A DNA stretch of 64,000 nt from Catenulispora sp. EB89. GTDB lineage: Bacteria; Actinomycetota; Actinomycetes; Streptomycetales; Catenulisporaceae. A program made the position numbers and the translations under genes. The notes beneath the pieces are model-generated. The model was not told the DNA's origin and did no database searches. It saw only the letters and a program-made list of their open reading frames with translations. Below are positions 31,094 to 39,910 of this stretch, one piece after another; the stretch's first letter is position 1, and every line of letters begins with the position of its first letter. The stretch spans positions 310,001-374,000 of the forward strand of contig NZ_JBGCCU010000001.1 of assembly GCF_041261445.1 (NCBI RefSeq), written 5' to 3'.

Positions 31094-33103
31094 GTGTCGA
31101 TGTCAGCCGCCCCGCCCCGGCCCGAAGAACCCCTGATCCCCAAGCGCCGCAACACCGAGCTGCTGCTCAGTCTGTTCGCGGTGGCGGTCGCCATGTTCGC
31201 CTACGCCAACGTGGGCCTGGCCGACAACGGCAAGCTGCCGGCCGGCATGTGGGGTGTCGGCGCGGGCCTGGCGGCGGTGGTGCTCGTCGCCAACGGCCTG
31301 ATCCGCTACGCCGCACCGTACGCGGACCCGCTGTTCCTGCCGCTGGCGATCTTCCTCAACGGCATCGGCCTGGTGCTGATCCACCGCCTGGACATCTACG
31401 ACTCCGAGCACTACCAGGCGCTGCACAAGGCCAACCCGGTCAAGTACCACATCGCGCCGGCCGGGTCGACGACGAACCAGTTGATGTACACCGCGCTGGG
31501 CATCATCGCGATGGCGGCCTTCCTGCTGTTCGTCAAGGACCACAAGATCCTGCAGCGCTACGCCTACATCTCGATGGTCTCCGGCCTGTTCCTGGTCGCC
31601 ATCCCGGCCGTGCTGCCGGCCTCGATCTCCAGCGCCAACGGCGCGAAGAGCTGGATCCGCTTCCCCGGCGGGGTCTCGATCCAGCCCGCCGAGTTCGGCA
31701 AGCTACTGCTGGTCTCGTTCTTCGCGGCGTTCCTGATGGCCAAGCGCGACGCGCTGCGCGTGGCCTCGCGCCGGGTGCTCGGCCTGAACATCCCGCGCGG
31801 CCGCGACATGGGGCCGATCGCGGTCTGCTGGGTCCTGGCGATGCTCATCCTGGTCTTCGAGACCGACCTCGGTGTCTCGCTGATGTTCTTCGGCGCCTTC
31901 GTGGTGCTGCTGTACATCGCGACCGAACGGACCTCGTGGCTGGTGTTCGGCCTCACCGCGTTCATCGGCGGCGCCGTGTTCATCGCCACGACGGTGCCGC
32001 ACGTCCAGCAGCGCGTGAACAACTGGCTGCACCCGTTCAACGGCGAGCTGTGCGCCGCCCAGGTCCCGACCCCGAAGAACTGCCCCTCGGACCAGATCTC
32101 GCAGTCCATCTACGGCTTCGCCACCGGCGGCATCTTCGGCAAGGGCCTGGACCAGGGCCGGCCCTGGCTGGTCGGGTTCGCCAAGAACGCGGACTTCATC
32201 CTGGTCACGGTCGGCGAGGAGCTCGGCATGGTCGGGCTGTTCGCGTTGATGATGGTCTACACGCTGTTCGTGATGCGCGGCTTCAAGACCGCGCTGCTGA
32301 TCCGCGACAACTACGGCAAGCTCCTGTCCGCCGGTCTGGCCGTGACGTTCGCGCTGCAGGTGTTCATCACCGCCGGCGGCGTCATGCGGGTCATCCCGCT
32401 GACCGGTCTGCCGATGCCGTTCCTGGCCGCCGGCGGTTCGGCGCTGGTGGCGAACTGGGTCGTGGTCGCGCTGCTGATCAGATTGTCCGACTCCGCGCGG
32501 CGGCCGCTGCCGCCGGCGATCCCGCTGACCGACGACGAGCTGCGGAACATGCGTCTGGCGGCCGCCCAGAAGATGCCGTCGAACGCGGTCCAGGGGCGGC
32601 ACGCTCAGCCGGCGGCGCCGCAGGGCCCCGAGGGTCCGCAGCGTCCGCACCCGCTGGCGCAGCCGGGCCTGGGCCAGACCGCTCTCGGCCAGACCGGACT
32701 GGGCCAAACCGGACTTGGGCAGACGGGATTCGGCCCGGGTGCTCCCGGCGGCCCGACGCCTCCGGGCGCGGCCGATCCCACCCAGCCGATGCCCGTCCGT
32801 CCCGTCGGCGCCCCCGGCGCCGCCGGATCGGCCGGTGCGGCCGATGCCACGCAGGCCGTCCCCTCCCAGCCCCGCGGTTACGGAGAGCAGACGGCGCTGC
32901 GCGCAGCGGAGGCGACCCAGGCGATGCAGGCCACATCCGGCCCGAGCGCGGAACCGGAACAGGGCCAGACGGAGTCCTATATCCCGGCGTTCGAAGACGA
33001 CGAAGACGACGACGTGCGGACCCGACCGACGCCGGCGCCCGGGGTCACCCCGGGTGACGCGGCCGGCCGGCAGGGTCCGCCGGAGCGGAGGTACGGACCG
33101 TGA
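31094..33103 (+). CDS. rodA: RodA/FtsW-type SEDS peptidoglycan glycosyltransferase
   Basis: A 669-aa protein with about ten membrane helices in the first 460 residues and SEDS landmarks: ANGAKSWIRFPGGVSIQPAEFGKLLL, the ETDLG motif, and QVFITAGGVMRVIPLTGLPMPFLAAGGSALVANW near the end. It polymerises lipid II with its partner transpeptidase PbpA. The position between pstP and pbpA identifies it as the elongasome RodA rather than divisome FtsW. The C-terminal tail of about 190 residues is cytosolic, Gln/Pro/Ala-rich and carries GLGQT repeats, much longer than in E. coli. GTG at 31094 or ATG at 31100. Its stop overlaps pbpA. Confidence 0.93.
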   Translation: MSMSAAPPRPEEPLIPKRRNTELLLSLFAVAVAMFAYANVGLADNGKLPAGMWGVGAGLAAVVLVANGLIRYAAPYADPLFLPLAIFLNGIGLVLIHRLDIYDSEHYQALHKANPVKYHIAPAGSTTNQLMYTALGIIAMAAFLLFVKDHKILQRYAYISMVSGLFLVAIPAVLPASISSANGAKSWIRFPGGVSIQPAEFGKLLLVSFFAAFLMAKRDALRVASRRVLGLNIPRGRDMGPIAVCWVLAMLILVFETDLGVSLMFFGAFVVLLYIATERTSWLVFGLTAFIGGAVFIATTVPHVQQRVNNWLHPFNGELCAAQVPTPKNCPSDQISQSIYGFATGGIFGKGLDQGRPWLVGFAKNADFILVTVGEELGMVGLFALMMVYTLFVMRGFKTALLIRDNYGKLLSAGLAVTFALQVFITAGGVMRVIPLTGLPMPFLAAGGSALVANWVVVALLIRLSDSARRPLPPAIPLTDDELRNMRLAAAQKMPSNAVQGRHAQPAAPQGPEGPQRPHPLAQPGLGQTALGQTGLGQTGLGQTGFGPGAPGGPTPPGAADPTQPMPVRPVGAPGAAGSAGAADATQAVPSQPRGYGEQTALRAAEATQAMQATSGPSAEPEQGQTESYIPAFEDDEDDDVRTRPTPAPGVTPGDAAGRQGPPERRYGP

Positions 33104-34578
33104 ACCAGCCGATCAGGCGGGTGGCCCTGTTCTGCTTCCTGCTCATCGCCAGCCTGCTCGTCAGCTCCAACTATCTGCAGGTGGTCAACGCCGACAGCTA
33201 CAAGGCGCGCAACGGCAACCAGCGCAACATCCTGGACGCCTTCGCGTATCCGCGCGGCCAGATCCTCACCGCCGACGGAACCGTCATCGCCGAATCAGTG
33301 CCCTCCGGCGGGATCTCGTACAAGTACCAGCGCACGTACCCGCTGAAGTCGGACTACGCCAACATCACCGGCTGGAAGTCGATCGGCTACGGCGCCACCG
33401 ACATAGAGTCGTCCCTCGACAAGTTCCTGCAGGGCACGGACAGTTCCGAGTCCGTGGCGAACTTCATGGACACGCTGACCGGCAAGTCCAAGAAGGGCGG
33501 CGACGTCCAGCTGACGCTGCAGAACTCGGTGCAGCAGGCGGCGATCGCCGGACTGAAGGGCAAGCAGGGTTCGGTGGTGGCCCTGGACCCGACCACCGGT
33601 GCCATCCTGGCGATGTACTCCTCGCCGAGCTTCGACCCGAACGGGATAGCGTCCAACGACGGCGACACCTCCAGCGCGGCGGGCAAGGTGCTGGAGAACG
33701 ACAAGACCAAGCCGAACCTGAACCACGCGATCCAGGAGAACTACCCGCCCGGCTCGGTCTTCAAGCTGGTCACCGCGGCCGCCGCGCTGGACTCCGGCAA
33801 GTACCAGGAGACCACCCCGACCGGCGCGGACGCCAACGGTTTCTCCGTCCCGGGTTCCGGCTACACCCTGACGAACGAGAACCAGGAGTCCTGCCCGGGG
33901 ACCGACCTGAAGACGGCGCTGGCCCAGTCCTGCAACTCCGTCTACGGCTACGTCGGTGCCCAGCTCGGCCCCCAGATCATGTCCACCTACGCCTCGAAGT
34001 TCGGGTTCAACGACCCGAGCCTGAAGATCCCGCTGTCGGTGGCCCAGTCGAGCTTCCCGTCGCCGACCGCCATCGGCAACAACCAGCTGGCGCTGGCCCA
34101 GGACTCCATCGGCCAGGGCGACACCCAGGTGACCCCGCTGCAGGCGGCGATGATCGCGGCCTCGGTGGCCAACGGCGGCGCCATCATGCAGCCCTACCTG
34201 GTGGACAAGGAGACCGCGCCCAACGGGCACGTCACCTACAAGGGGTCGGACCACCAGCACGTGCTCAGCCAGGCGATGAGCCCGGCGACCGCGGGCACCC
34301 TCGACGACATGATGCAGAACGTGGTCGCGAACGGCACCGCCAAGACCGCCGCCGTGTCCGGCGTCCAGATGGGCGCCAAGACCGGTACCGCGCAGCGGGC
34401 CGCGGGCCAGAACCCGCTGGCCTGGTTCGTCTGCTACGGCACGGCCAACGGCAAGAAGGTCGCGGTCGCGGTGATGGTCGAGACCAACAACCCCAGCATC
34501 CGCGGCGACATCAGCGGTGTCGGGTTCGCCGGCCCGACGGCCGACGCGGTACTGAAGGCGGCACTGGGAGTGAGCTGA
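33100..34578 (+). CDS. pbpA: PbpA class B penicillin-binding protein
   Basis: A 492-aa protein. A membrane anchor (residues about 8-26) is followed by a short dimerisation region and a transpeptidase domain with PPGSVFKLV (catalytic Ser and Lys, near residue 217), SCN (SxN, near 272) and GAKTGTAQ (KTG, near 427). It crosslinks peptidoglycan at growth sites and partners RodA. The GTG start overlaps the rodA stop (GTGA). A 198-base gap without a gene separates it from pknB. Confidence 0.95.
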   Translation: MNQPIRRVALFCFLLIASLLVSSNYLQVVNADSYKARNGNQRNILDAFAYPRGQILTADGTVIAESVPSGGISYKYQRTYPLKSDYANITGWKSIGYGATDIESSLDKFLQGTDSSESVANFMDTLTGKSKKGGDVQLTLQNSVQQAAIAGLKGKQGSVVALDPTTGAILAMYSSPSFDPNGIASNDGDTSSAAGKVLENDKTKPNLNHAIQENYPPGSVFKLVTAAAALDSGKYQETTPTGADANGFSVPGSGYTLTNENQESCPGTDLKTALAQSCNSVYGYVGAQLGPQIMSTYASKFGFNDPSLKIPLSVAQSSFPSPTAIGNNQLALAQDSIGQGDTQVTPLQAAMIAASVANGGAIMQPYLVDKETAPNGHVTYKGSDHQHVLSQAMSPATAGTLDDMMQNVVANGTAKTAAVSGVQMGAKTGTAQRAAGQNPLAWFVCYGTANGKKVAVAVMVETNNPSIRGDISGVGFAGPTADAVLKAALGVS

Positions 34579-34776
34579 CGCGGAAGTGGGCCGCCTGAAC
34601 GGGGCGGGGTGTCGGACCGGCGGGCGCGGGTAACGCCAGAGCCGGTCCGGCGGGGATTCCGGAGCGCGCCACTGGCGCCGGACCCGGTTCGGGGGATACT
34701 GCCGGAAGCAAGTTTTCGACTGAGACGATGTCAGACCGCCGCCACCGGGTGGCGATCGATGAGCTGGAGCGATGAG

Positions 34777-36876
34777 ATGTCCGGAACCTACCCCGGGGCG
34801 GAACAGCCGCGGCGGCTCGGCGGCAGGTACGAGCTGGGCTCCGTGCTGGGTCGAGGCGGGATGGCCGAGGTCTTCATGGCCCGCGACACCCGGCTGGGCC
34901 GCACGGTGGCCGTGAAGACGCTGCGTGCCGACCTGTCGCGGGACCCCACGTTCCAGGCGCGGTTCCGCCGCGAGGCGCAGTCCGCGGCGTCCCTGAACCA
35001 CCCGGCGATCGTGGCGATCTACGACACCGGCGAGGACTTCGAGAACGGAGTCTCGGTTCCCTACATCGTGATGGAGTACGCCGACGGCTCCACGCTGCGC
35101 GACCTGCTGCACTCCGGCCGCCGGCTGCTGCCCGAGCGGGCCCTGGAGATCACCGCCGGCGTGCTGCAGGCCCTGGACTACTCGCACCGCAACGGCATCA
35201 TCCACCGGGACATCAAGCCGGCGAACATCATGCTGACCCGGTCCGGCACCGTGAAGGTGATGGACTTCGGCATCGCCCGCGCCATGGCCGACAACGGCAT
35301 GACGATGACGCAGACCGCGGCGGTCATCGGCACCGCGCAGTACCTGTCGCCGGAGCAGGCCAAGGGCGAGACCGTGGACGCCCGCAGCGACCTGTACTCC
35401 ACCGGCTGCCTGATGTTCGAGCTGCTCACCGGCCGGCCGCCGTTCGTCGGCGACTCCCCGGTGGCCGTGGCCTACCAGCACGTGCGCGAGGAGCCGCAGC
35501 CGCCGTCCTCCTACGACCCGGAGATCAGCCCGGCGATCGACGCGGTGGTGCTGAAGTCGCTGGCCAAGACCGCCGACGCGCGCTACCAGTCGGCCACCGA
35601 GATGCGCGCGGACATCGAGCGGGTGCTGGACGGCCGGCCCACCGAGGCGCAGACCGCGGTGCTGGGGCCGGCGAACATGCCGACCCAGCGGCTCGACCCC
35701 CGCCAGGTGGGCGCGGCGGCCGCGGTCGGCCAGACCCGGGCGATGCCCGCGGTCGAGGTGCCGACCGGCTACCAGCCCGCGGCGACGCCCGGGTACGACG
35801 ACGAGTACGGGAACGGTCCCGGAGGACGGCCGCCAGCCGGCCCGCCGCGCCGCCCCGAGCCGCGCCGTCCTCCGGAGCCGGAGAAGAGCGGCAAGACCGG
35901 GTACATCATCCTGGCCATCGCCGGCATCGCCGCGGTCATCGCGGCGATCCTGCTGGCGAAGTCACTCCTGAAGTCCGGCGGCAACAGCGACTCCAAGGCG
36001 GTACCGGACTTCGGTGTCGGGGCGAACAGCGTCCAGCAGGCTCAGTCGATCCTGGCCAAGCCGGAGAACGCCGGCTGGACCCTGACCGGCGACGGCACGG
36101 CCTGCCCCGGCAACATCGACATGCACTCGTCCCCGAAGGGGACGATCATCGCCCAGAACCCGACGGCCAACGGCAACTTCATGAAGCCCCAGCCGATCAC
36201 CTACTGCCTGTCGCTCGGCCCGCAGCTGGGCAAGGTGCCGGCCACGGCCACCCTCAACGGGTGGACCGAGGCCACCCTGAAGGCGTACCTGACCGGTGCC
36301 CACTTCGATCTGACCAACGCGGTGACGTCGACGGCGCCGGACCCGACGGTGCCGAAGGGCAACATCCTCCACGTGATCGACGCCAACAACAACAGCGCGG
36401 TCATCGACGGTACCCAGCAGGACACGAGCAAGGTCCAGATCGGCTGGGTCATCTCCTCCGGCAAGGCCACGATCCCGCTCACCGCCGGGAACCTCGTCGG
36501 CCAGCCGTACGGCAGCGTCGTGTCGCAGATCACGGCCCAGGGCTTCACCAACGTCAAACCGACGCAGGACAGCTCGGCCGGCACCGTGGGGACCGGCAAC
36601 GTGACCCGGATCAACGTGCCGGACGGCCAGTACCCCAAGGACACGCCGATCGTGGTCTACTACGCGCCGGCGCCGCCCCCGACCACGCCGCCGAGCACCC
36701 AGCAGCAGACCTGCGACCCGACGGACCCGAGTTGTCAGCAGGGCGGTCCCACGACGACGACGTCCGGGCCGGGAAACCCGAGCCAGACCAACTCGAACAA
36801 CCCGGCCTGCATCCTGGACCCGCAGCTGTGCCCGAGCAGCCCGACGTCGACCAAGAAGGGCGGCGGCGGTAACTAG
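34777..36876 (+). CDS. pknB: PknB: Ser/Thr kinase with PASTA repeats
   Basis: A 699-aa protein. The kinase domain (residues about 15-275) shows the glycine loop LGRGGMAEVF, the VAVKTLR Lys, HRDIKPANIML, MDFGIAR and the activation-loop GTAQYLSPEQAKGE. A juxtamembrane Pro-rich linker, one transmembrane helix (about 375-398, GYIILAIAGIAAVIAAILLAK) and three PASTA-like repeats (about 405-640) follow, then a Thr/Pro tail. It senses muropeptides or lipid II and phosphorylates growth and division proteins, FhaA among them. ATG at 34777 is chosen because GGAG lies seven bases upstream; ATG at 34759 is possible. No pknA gene is present between pbpA and pknB, unlike in mycobacteria. Confidence 0.95.
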   Translation: MSGTYPGAEQPRRLGGRYELGSVLGRGGMAEVFMARDTRLGRTVAVKTLRADLSRDPTFQARFRREAQSAASLNHPAIVAIYDTGEDFENGVSVPYIVMEYADGSTLRDLLHSGRRLLPERALEITAGVLQALDYSHRNGIIHRDIKPANIMLTRSGTVKVMDFGIARAMADNGMTMTQTAAVIGTAQYLSPEQAKGETVDARSDLYSTGCLMFELLTGRPPFVGDSPVAVAYQHVREEPQPPSSYDPEISPAIDAVVLKSLAKTADARYQSATEMRADIERVLDGRPTEAQTAVLGPANMPTQRLDPRQVGAAAAVGQTRAMPAVEVPTGYQPAATPGYDDEYGNGPGGRPPAGPPRRPEPRRPPEPEKSGKTGYIILAIAGIAAVIAAILLAKSLLKSGGNSDSKAVPDFGVGANSVQQAQSILAKPENAGWTLTGDGTACPGNIDMHSSPKGTIIAQNPTANGNFMKPQPITYCLSLGPQLGKVPATATLNGWTEATLKAYLTGAHFDLTNAVTSTAPDPTVPKGNILHVIDANNNSAVIDGTQQDTSKVQIGWVISSGKATIPLTAGNLVGQPYGSVVSQITAQGFTNVKPTQDSSAGTVGTGNVTRINVPDGQYPKDTPIVVYYAPAPPPTTPPSTQQQTCDPTDPSCQQGGPTTTTSGPGNPSQTNSNNPACILDPQLCPSSPTSTKKGGGGN

Positions 36877-36892
36877 CCGGTTCGCTATAGCG

Positions 36893-36924
36893 AAGCCCCG
36901 CACGGAAGGTTCCGTGCGGGGCTT
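36893..36924. terminator. Terminator closing the pknB operon
   Basis: A near-perfect 15-bp inverted repeat (36893-36907 with 36910-36924) is followed by TGTGTTTCTC on the plus strand. It lies between convergent pknB and trpG. Confidence 0.9.
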
Positions 36925-36997
36925 TGTGTTTCTCTGCTTAGAAGTTCTCGCTCTAAGAGCGTTCTCGCCGCTAAGAGTTCCGTCCTGAGGATGGTCC

Positions 36998-37633
36998 TCA
37001 GTTGGCCGCGCCGATCACCACCGGCGCCAGGCCTGCGGAGCGTTCCACTGCCCCGGCGTCGCCGCACACGGTCAGCCAGTTCGCCAGCATCCGGTGGCCG
37101 CCCTCGGTCAGGACCGACTCGGGGTGGAACTGCACGGCCTCCACCGGGAGTTCGCGGTGGCGGATGCCCATGATGACGCCGGAGTCCGTGCGCGCGGTGA
37201 CGAGCAGGTCCTCGGGCAGCGTCCCGGGCTCCACGGCCAGCGAGTGGTAGCGCGTGGCCGTGAACGGGTCCGCCAGGCCCTGGAAGACGCCCAGGCCGTC
37301 GTGGGTGACCGTGCTGGTCTTGCCGTGCAGCAGCTCCGGGGCGCGGCCGACCACGGCGCCGTGCGCGACCGCGATCGACTGCAGGCCCAGGCAGACGCCG
37401 AAGACCGGGATCCGGTGCTCCTCGGCATAGCCGACCATCTTGATGCAGACGCCGGCTTCCTCGGGGACGCCGGGGCCGGGAGAGAGCAGGACGCCGTCGT
37501 AGTCGTGCGCCGCCTCGACGCCGATCGCGTCGTTGCGCACCACCTCGCACTCCGCGCCGAGCTGGTACAGGTACTGAACGAGGTTGTAGACGAAGCTGTC
37601 GTAGTTGTCGACGACCAGGATCCGCGCTGCCAT
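36998..37633 (-). CDS. trpG: Anthranilate/aminodeoxychorismate synthase glutamine amidotransferase
   Basis: A 211-aa class I glutamine amidotransferase (TrpG/PabA). It begins ILVVDNYDSFVYNLVQYL, has the oxyanion segment LSPGPGVP, the nucleophile elbow GVCLGLQ (Cys near residue 79) and FHPES (His near 170). It supplies ammonia to chorismate-using synthase subunits for tryptophan or folate synthesis; the partner is not in the window. Its position downstream of pknB and beside srtE is the usual actinomycete location. Confidence 0.93.
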   Translation of the reverse strand: MAARILVVDNYDSFVYNLVQYLYQLGAECEVVRNDAIGVEAAHDYDGVLLSPGPGVPEEAGVCIKMVGYAEEHRIPVFGVCLGLQSIAVAHGAVVGRAPELLHGKTSTVTHDGLGVFQGLADPFTATRYHSLAVEPGTLPEDLLVTARTDSGVIMGIRHRELPVEAVQFHPESVLTEGGHRMLANWLTVCGDAGAVERSAGLAPVVIGAAN

Positions 37634-37662
37634 GCCGTGAGCCTACCGGCCCGGCGGAGGCG

Positions 37663-37821
37663 CTACTGCGAGACCGTGTTGCCGCTGAACGGCATCAGCG
37701 GCTCGATCCACGGGAAGATCCAGCCGAACAGGAGCACCACGATCAGGGCCGCGGCGACCAGGGCGATGAGCACCTTCGCGTAGACGGGCCCCGGAAGGTG
37801 CCGCCACAGAAACGCGTACAT
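37663..37821 (-). CDS. Small conserved-type membrane protein (52 aa)
   Basis: Read on the minus strand it starts MYAFLWRHLPGP at 37821, has one hydrophobic helix (VLIALVAAALIVVLLFGWIF) and ends PLMPFSGNTVSQ. GGAG lies eight bases before the ATG. Small proteins of this layout (MY..LWR.LPGP, one helix, WIEPLMPF) sit beside trpG and the class E sortase in many streptomycetes. It is probably a membrane-associated partner; the function is unknown. It lies 29 bases upstream of trpG on the same strand. Confidence 0.85.
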   Translation of the reverse strand: MYAFLWRHLPGPVYAKVLIALVAAALIVVLLFGWIFPWIEPLMPFSGNTVSQ

Positions 37822-37881
37822 CGCCTGCTCCTCTCTCTACAGACTTCTCTATAGAGGTCTCTATGAGGTTTTACCAGAGTC

Positions 37882-38613
37882 CTATTGGAACTTGGGGGTG
37901 TTCACGGTCAATGCCGGGGGCTCCCCCGCGGACCGCGGCTGCTGGGCGATCAGCGTGCCGGTGACGATCATGCGCTGCGTGGAGGCCCACCACGGGTTGC
38001 AGGTGGTCAGGGTGATCAGCTTCTGCGACGGCGTCTCGCCCGGGTGGTCGGGGACCGGCGCGACCACGGCCAGGTCGGTCGGGTCGACGATGAACGGGTC
38101 GCGGTCCTCGCGGTAGGTGTACCAGGTGTCCGCGGTCTCCACCACGATCAGGTCGCCGGCGCGCATCTCGTCGAGGTAGCGGAACGGCTCGCCGTGCGTC
38201 TTGCGGTGGCCGGCGACCGCGAAGTTGCCGACGCGTCCGGGCAGCGCGGAGTCCTTGTAGTGGCCGACGCCGCGGCCCAGCAGGTCCAGGGAGGTGCCCT
38301 GCAGGACCGGGATCGACTTGTCGCCGAGCCGGGGGATGTGCAGGATCGCGAAGGCCGCGCCGGAGGTGCCGCGGCTGTCGGCGGTGTCGAAGGGCCCGAG
38401 GCCGGCCGGGGTTGCGGAGCCGGCCGAGCGCGGCGTCGGCGGCTGCGCGGCCCAGAGCTTGTGCAGGTCCGAGACCTCGGACCTCATCGCCTCGTCGGCG
38501 ATCACGTTGGTGTAGAAGAGCTGGTAGGCGCAGAACAGGAAGAGTACGACGCCCAGCGTGATCAGGATCTCACCGACGGATCGGATCGCCGTTCGTGCAC
38601 GCTCTGCCCACAT
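37882..38613 (-). CDS. srtE: Class E sortase
   Basis: A 243-aa protein with an N-terminal membrane helix (residues about 12-35) and a sortase domain (about 80-235). Catalytic residues are visible: His in FAVAGHRKTHG, Cys in LITLTTCNPWW and Arg in STQRMIVTG. Class E sortases of GC-rich actinobacteria attach LAXTG-type surface proteins, such as chaplins, to peptidoglycan. It forms a minus-strand run with the DUF881 gene (18-base gap) upstream and the 52-aa membrane protein downstream. Confidence 0.93.
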   Translation of the reverse strand: MWAERARTAIRSVGEILITLGVVLFLFCAYQLFYTNVIADEAMRSEVSDLHKLWAAQPPTPRSAGSATPAGLGPFDTADSRGTSGAAFAILHIPRLGDKSIPVLQGTSLDLLGRGVGHYKDSALPGRVGNFAVAGHRKTHGEPFRYLDEMRAGDLIVVETADTWYTYREDRDPFIVDPTDLAVVAPVPDHPGETPSQKLITLTTCNPWWASTQRMIVTGTLIAQQPRSAGEPPALTVNTPKFQ

Positions 38614-38631
38614 TCCGCCAGTTTGTCGGCT

Positions 38632-39468
38632 TCAGGGCGCCACGGAGGCGAACGACACGTCGAGCGGTCCGGTATAGCCCGGCAGCGTCACTCGATCGCG
38701 TGCCTTCACGTCCCAGCCGAGCCCGTAGGCGTTGACGTACTCCAGATAGGTCTGCACGGCCGGGGCGGCCATCAGCGCGGCGCGCATCTTCGTCGGGTCG
38801 CCGACCGCGGTGATCGCGTAGGGCGGGGAGTAGACGCGGCCCTGGAGCAGCAGCGTGTTGCCCACGCAGCGCACCGCCGAGGTCGGCGCCAGGCGCTGGT
38901 CCATCAGCTGGATCCCGGTCGCGCCGCCGGCCCACAGCGCGTTCACCACGGCCTGCACGTCCTGCTGGTGGATGATCAGCCAGTCCGGCTGCGCCGCGGG
39001 GGCGCCGGCGGCCGGCTGCGCGTTCGGCGGGGCGTCGTTGAGGGTCACGGTCAGGGCCGAGCCGGTGACCGGGGTCAGGGCCACCGGGCCGGACAGCGAG
39101 TCGACCTGGGCCTGCGCCGCCTTCACCCGGGCGTCGGCGCTCTGGCCGCGGGTCAGGGCGTCCTGCGCCGCGCGCTGCGCCGCCACCTGCTCGGTAAGCT
39201 GTTGGTTGTGCGTGTTCTGGGCACGGATCACGTCGGAGAGCTGCGCACCCCGGTCCGGCCGGATGTCTCCCTGGCCGTCGGCGGTGTCCCGGGCGGTCAG
39301 GAACAGCGCCCCGGCGAGGGCGAACACCAGCACCACACCGGTGTGCCAGACCACCCGGGAGGGCCGCCGCCGGGCCGGTTCCGGGGCGGGCTCCGGTGCC
39401 GTCCGCCGGGTCGGCTCCGGGCCGTCCGCCGATGCGGGTTCGTCCAGCTGATCGCGCCCTGACGCCAT
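38632..39468 (-). CDS. DUF881 membrane protein
   Basis: A 278-aa protein: acidic/Pro-rich cytosolic N-terminus, one transmembrane helix (about 40-60, VVWHTGVVLVFALAGALFL), a coiled-coil-like stretch (about 75-125, AQNTHNQQLTEQVAAQRAAQ) and the DUF881 domain (about 125-278) with LTVTLNDAP, NALWAGGATGIQLMDQRL and a YGLGWDVK end. DUF881 proteins lie beside crgA and division genes and are thought to act in division or the cell envelope. ATG at 39468 is preferred over longer in-frame starts. It is divergent from crgA. Confidence 0.88.
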   Translation of the reverse strand: MASGRDQLDEPASADGPEPTRRTAPEPAPEPARRRPSRVVWHTGVVLVFALAGALFLTARDTADGQGDIRPDRGAQLSDVIRAQNTHNQQLTEQVAAQRAAQDALTRGQSADARVKAAQAQVDSLSGPVALTPVTGSALTVTLNDAPPNAQPAAGAPAAQPDWLIIHQQDVQAVVNALWAGGATGIQLMDQRLAPTSAVRCVGNTLLLQGRVYSPPYAITAVGDPTKMRAALMAAPAVQTYLEYVNAYGLGWDVKARDRVTLPGYTGPLDVSFASVAP

Positions 39469-39546
39469 GGCGGATACGCTATCGGACGCACACTGTCGCA
39501 TGCCCGATCGAGGCCGCACAGCAGCCGAGCAATCCAGGAGTGAACC

Positions 39547-39801
39547 GTGCCCGAGTCGAAGGTCCGCAAGAAGGCCGCGTACACCCCGCCGCCGGACAAG
39601 AGGCAGCCGATCAAGCTGGACACCGGGAACCGGGTGGTGCTGCCGCTGATGGTCGGGTGCTTCGTGCTCGGCCTGCTGTGGATAGTGGTGTACTACCTGT
39701 CGAACATGACGTACCCGGTCTCCGCGCTGCACGGCTGGAACATGGCCGTCGGCTTCGGGTTGATCATCACCGGCTTCATCGCGTCCATGAAGTGGAAGTA
39801 G
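39547..39801 (+). CDS. crgA: CrgA cell-division regulator
   Basis: An 84-aa protein with the CrgA pattern: a basic N-terminus (MPESKVRKKAAYTPPP), two membrane helices (about 30-50, VVLPLMVGCFVLGLLWIVVYYLS; about 62-80) and a short loop between. CrgA coordinates FtsZ-ring turnover and recruits division and wall proteins in streptomycetes and mycobacteria. GTG start with GGAG upstream. The divergent neighbour is the DUF881 gene. Confidence 0.95.
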   Translation: MPESKVRKKAAYTPPPDKRQPIKLDTGNRVVLPLMVGCFVLGLLWIVVYYLSNMTYPVSALHGWNMAVGFGLIITGFIASMKWK

Positions 39802-39858
39802 CGCCGCGCGCTTTGCGTCGCCGTCGTCACCGACTGTGCCCGATCGCTGCCTAACACA

Positions 39859-39910
39859 ACATCCACAGGCTTATCCCCAGTGTGGATAAGTACCGGATGC
39901 CTGTGGATAA
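39859..39910. promoter_or_regulatory. Cluster of DnaA-box-like sites
   Basis: Within 52 bases there are two exact TTATCCACA boxes on the minus strand (39881-39889 and 39902-39910), one TTATCCCCA (39871-39879, one mismatch) and one ACATCCACA (39859-39867, two mismatches). The exact boxes lie in the last codons of the rhomboid gene (Tyr-Pro codons), so coding constraint explains part of the match. Confidence 0.5.

Noticed and set aside
34578-34777. Possible pknA or small gene between pbpA and pknB
   Set aside because: The 198-base gap has no kinase motif, and its frames lack a plausible start and domain; it is treated as the pknB promoter region.
39859-39910. Chromosomal origin (oriC)
   Set aside because: No dnaA/dnaN gene, no AT-rich unwinding region, and only two exact boxes, both in coding sequence.
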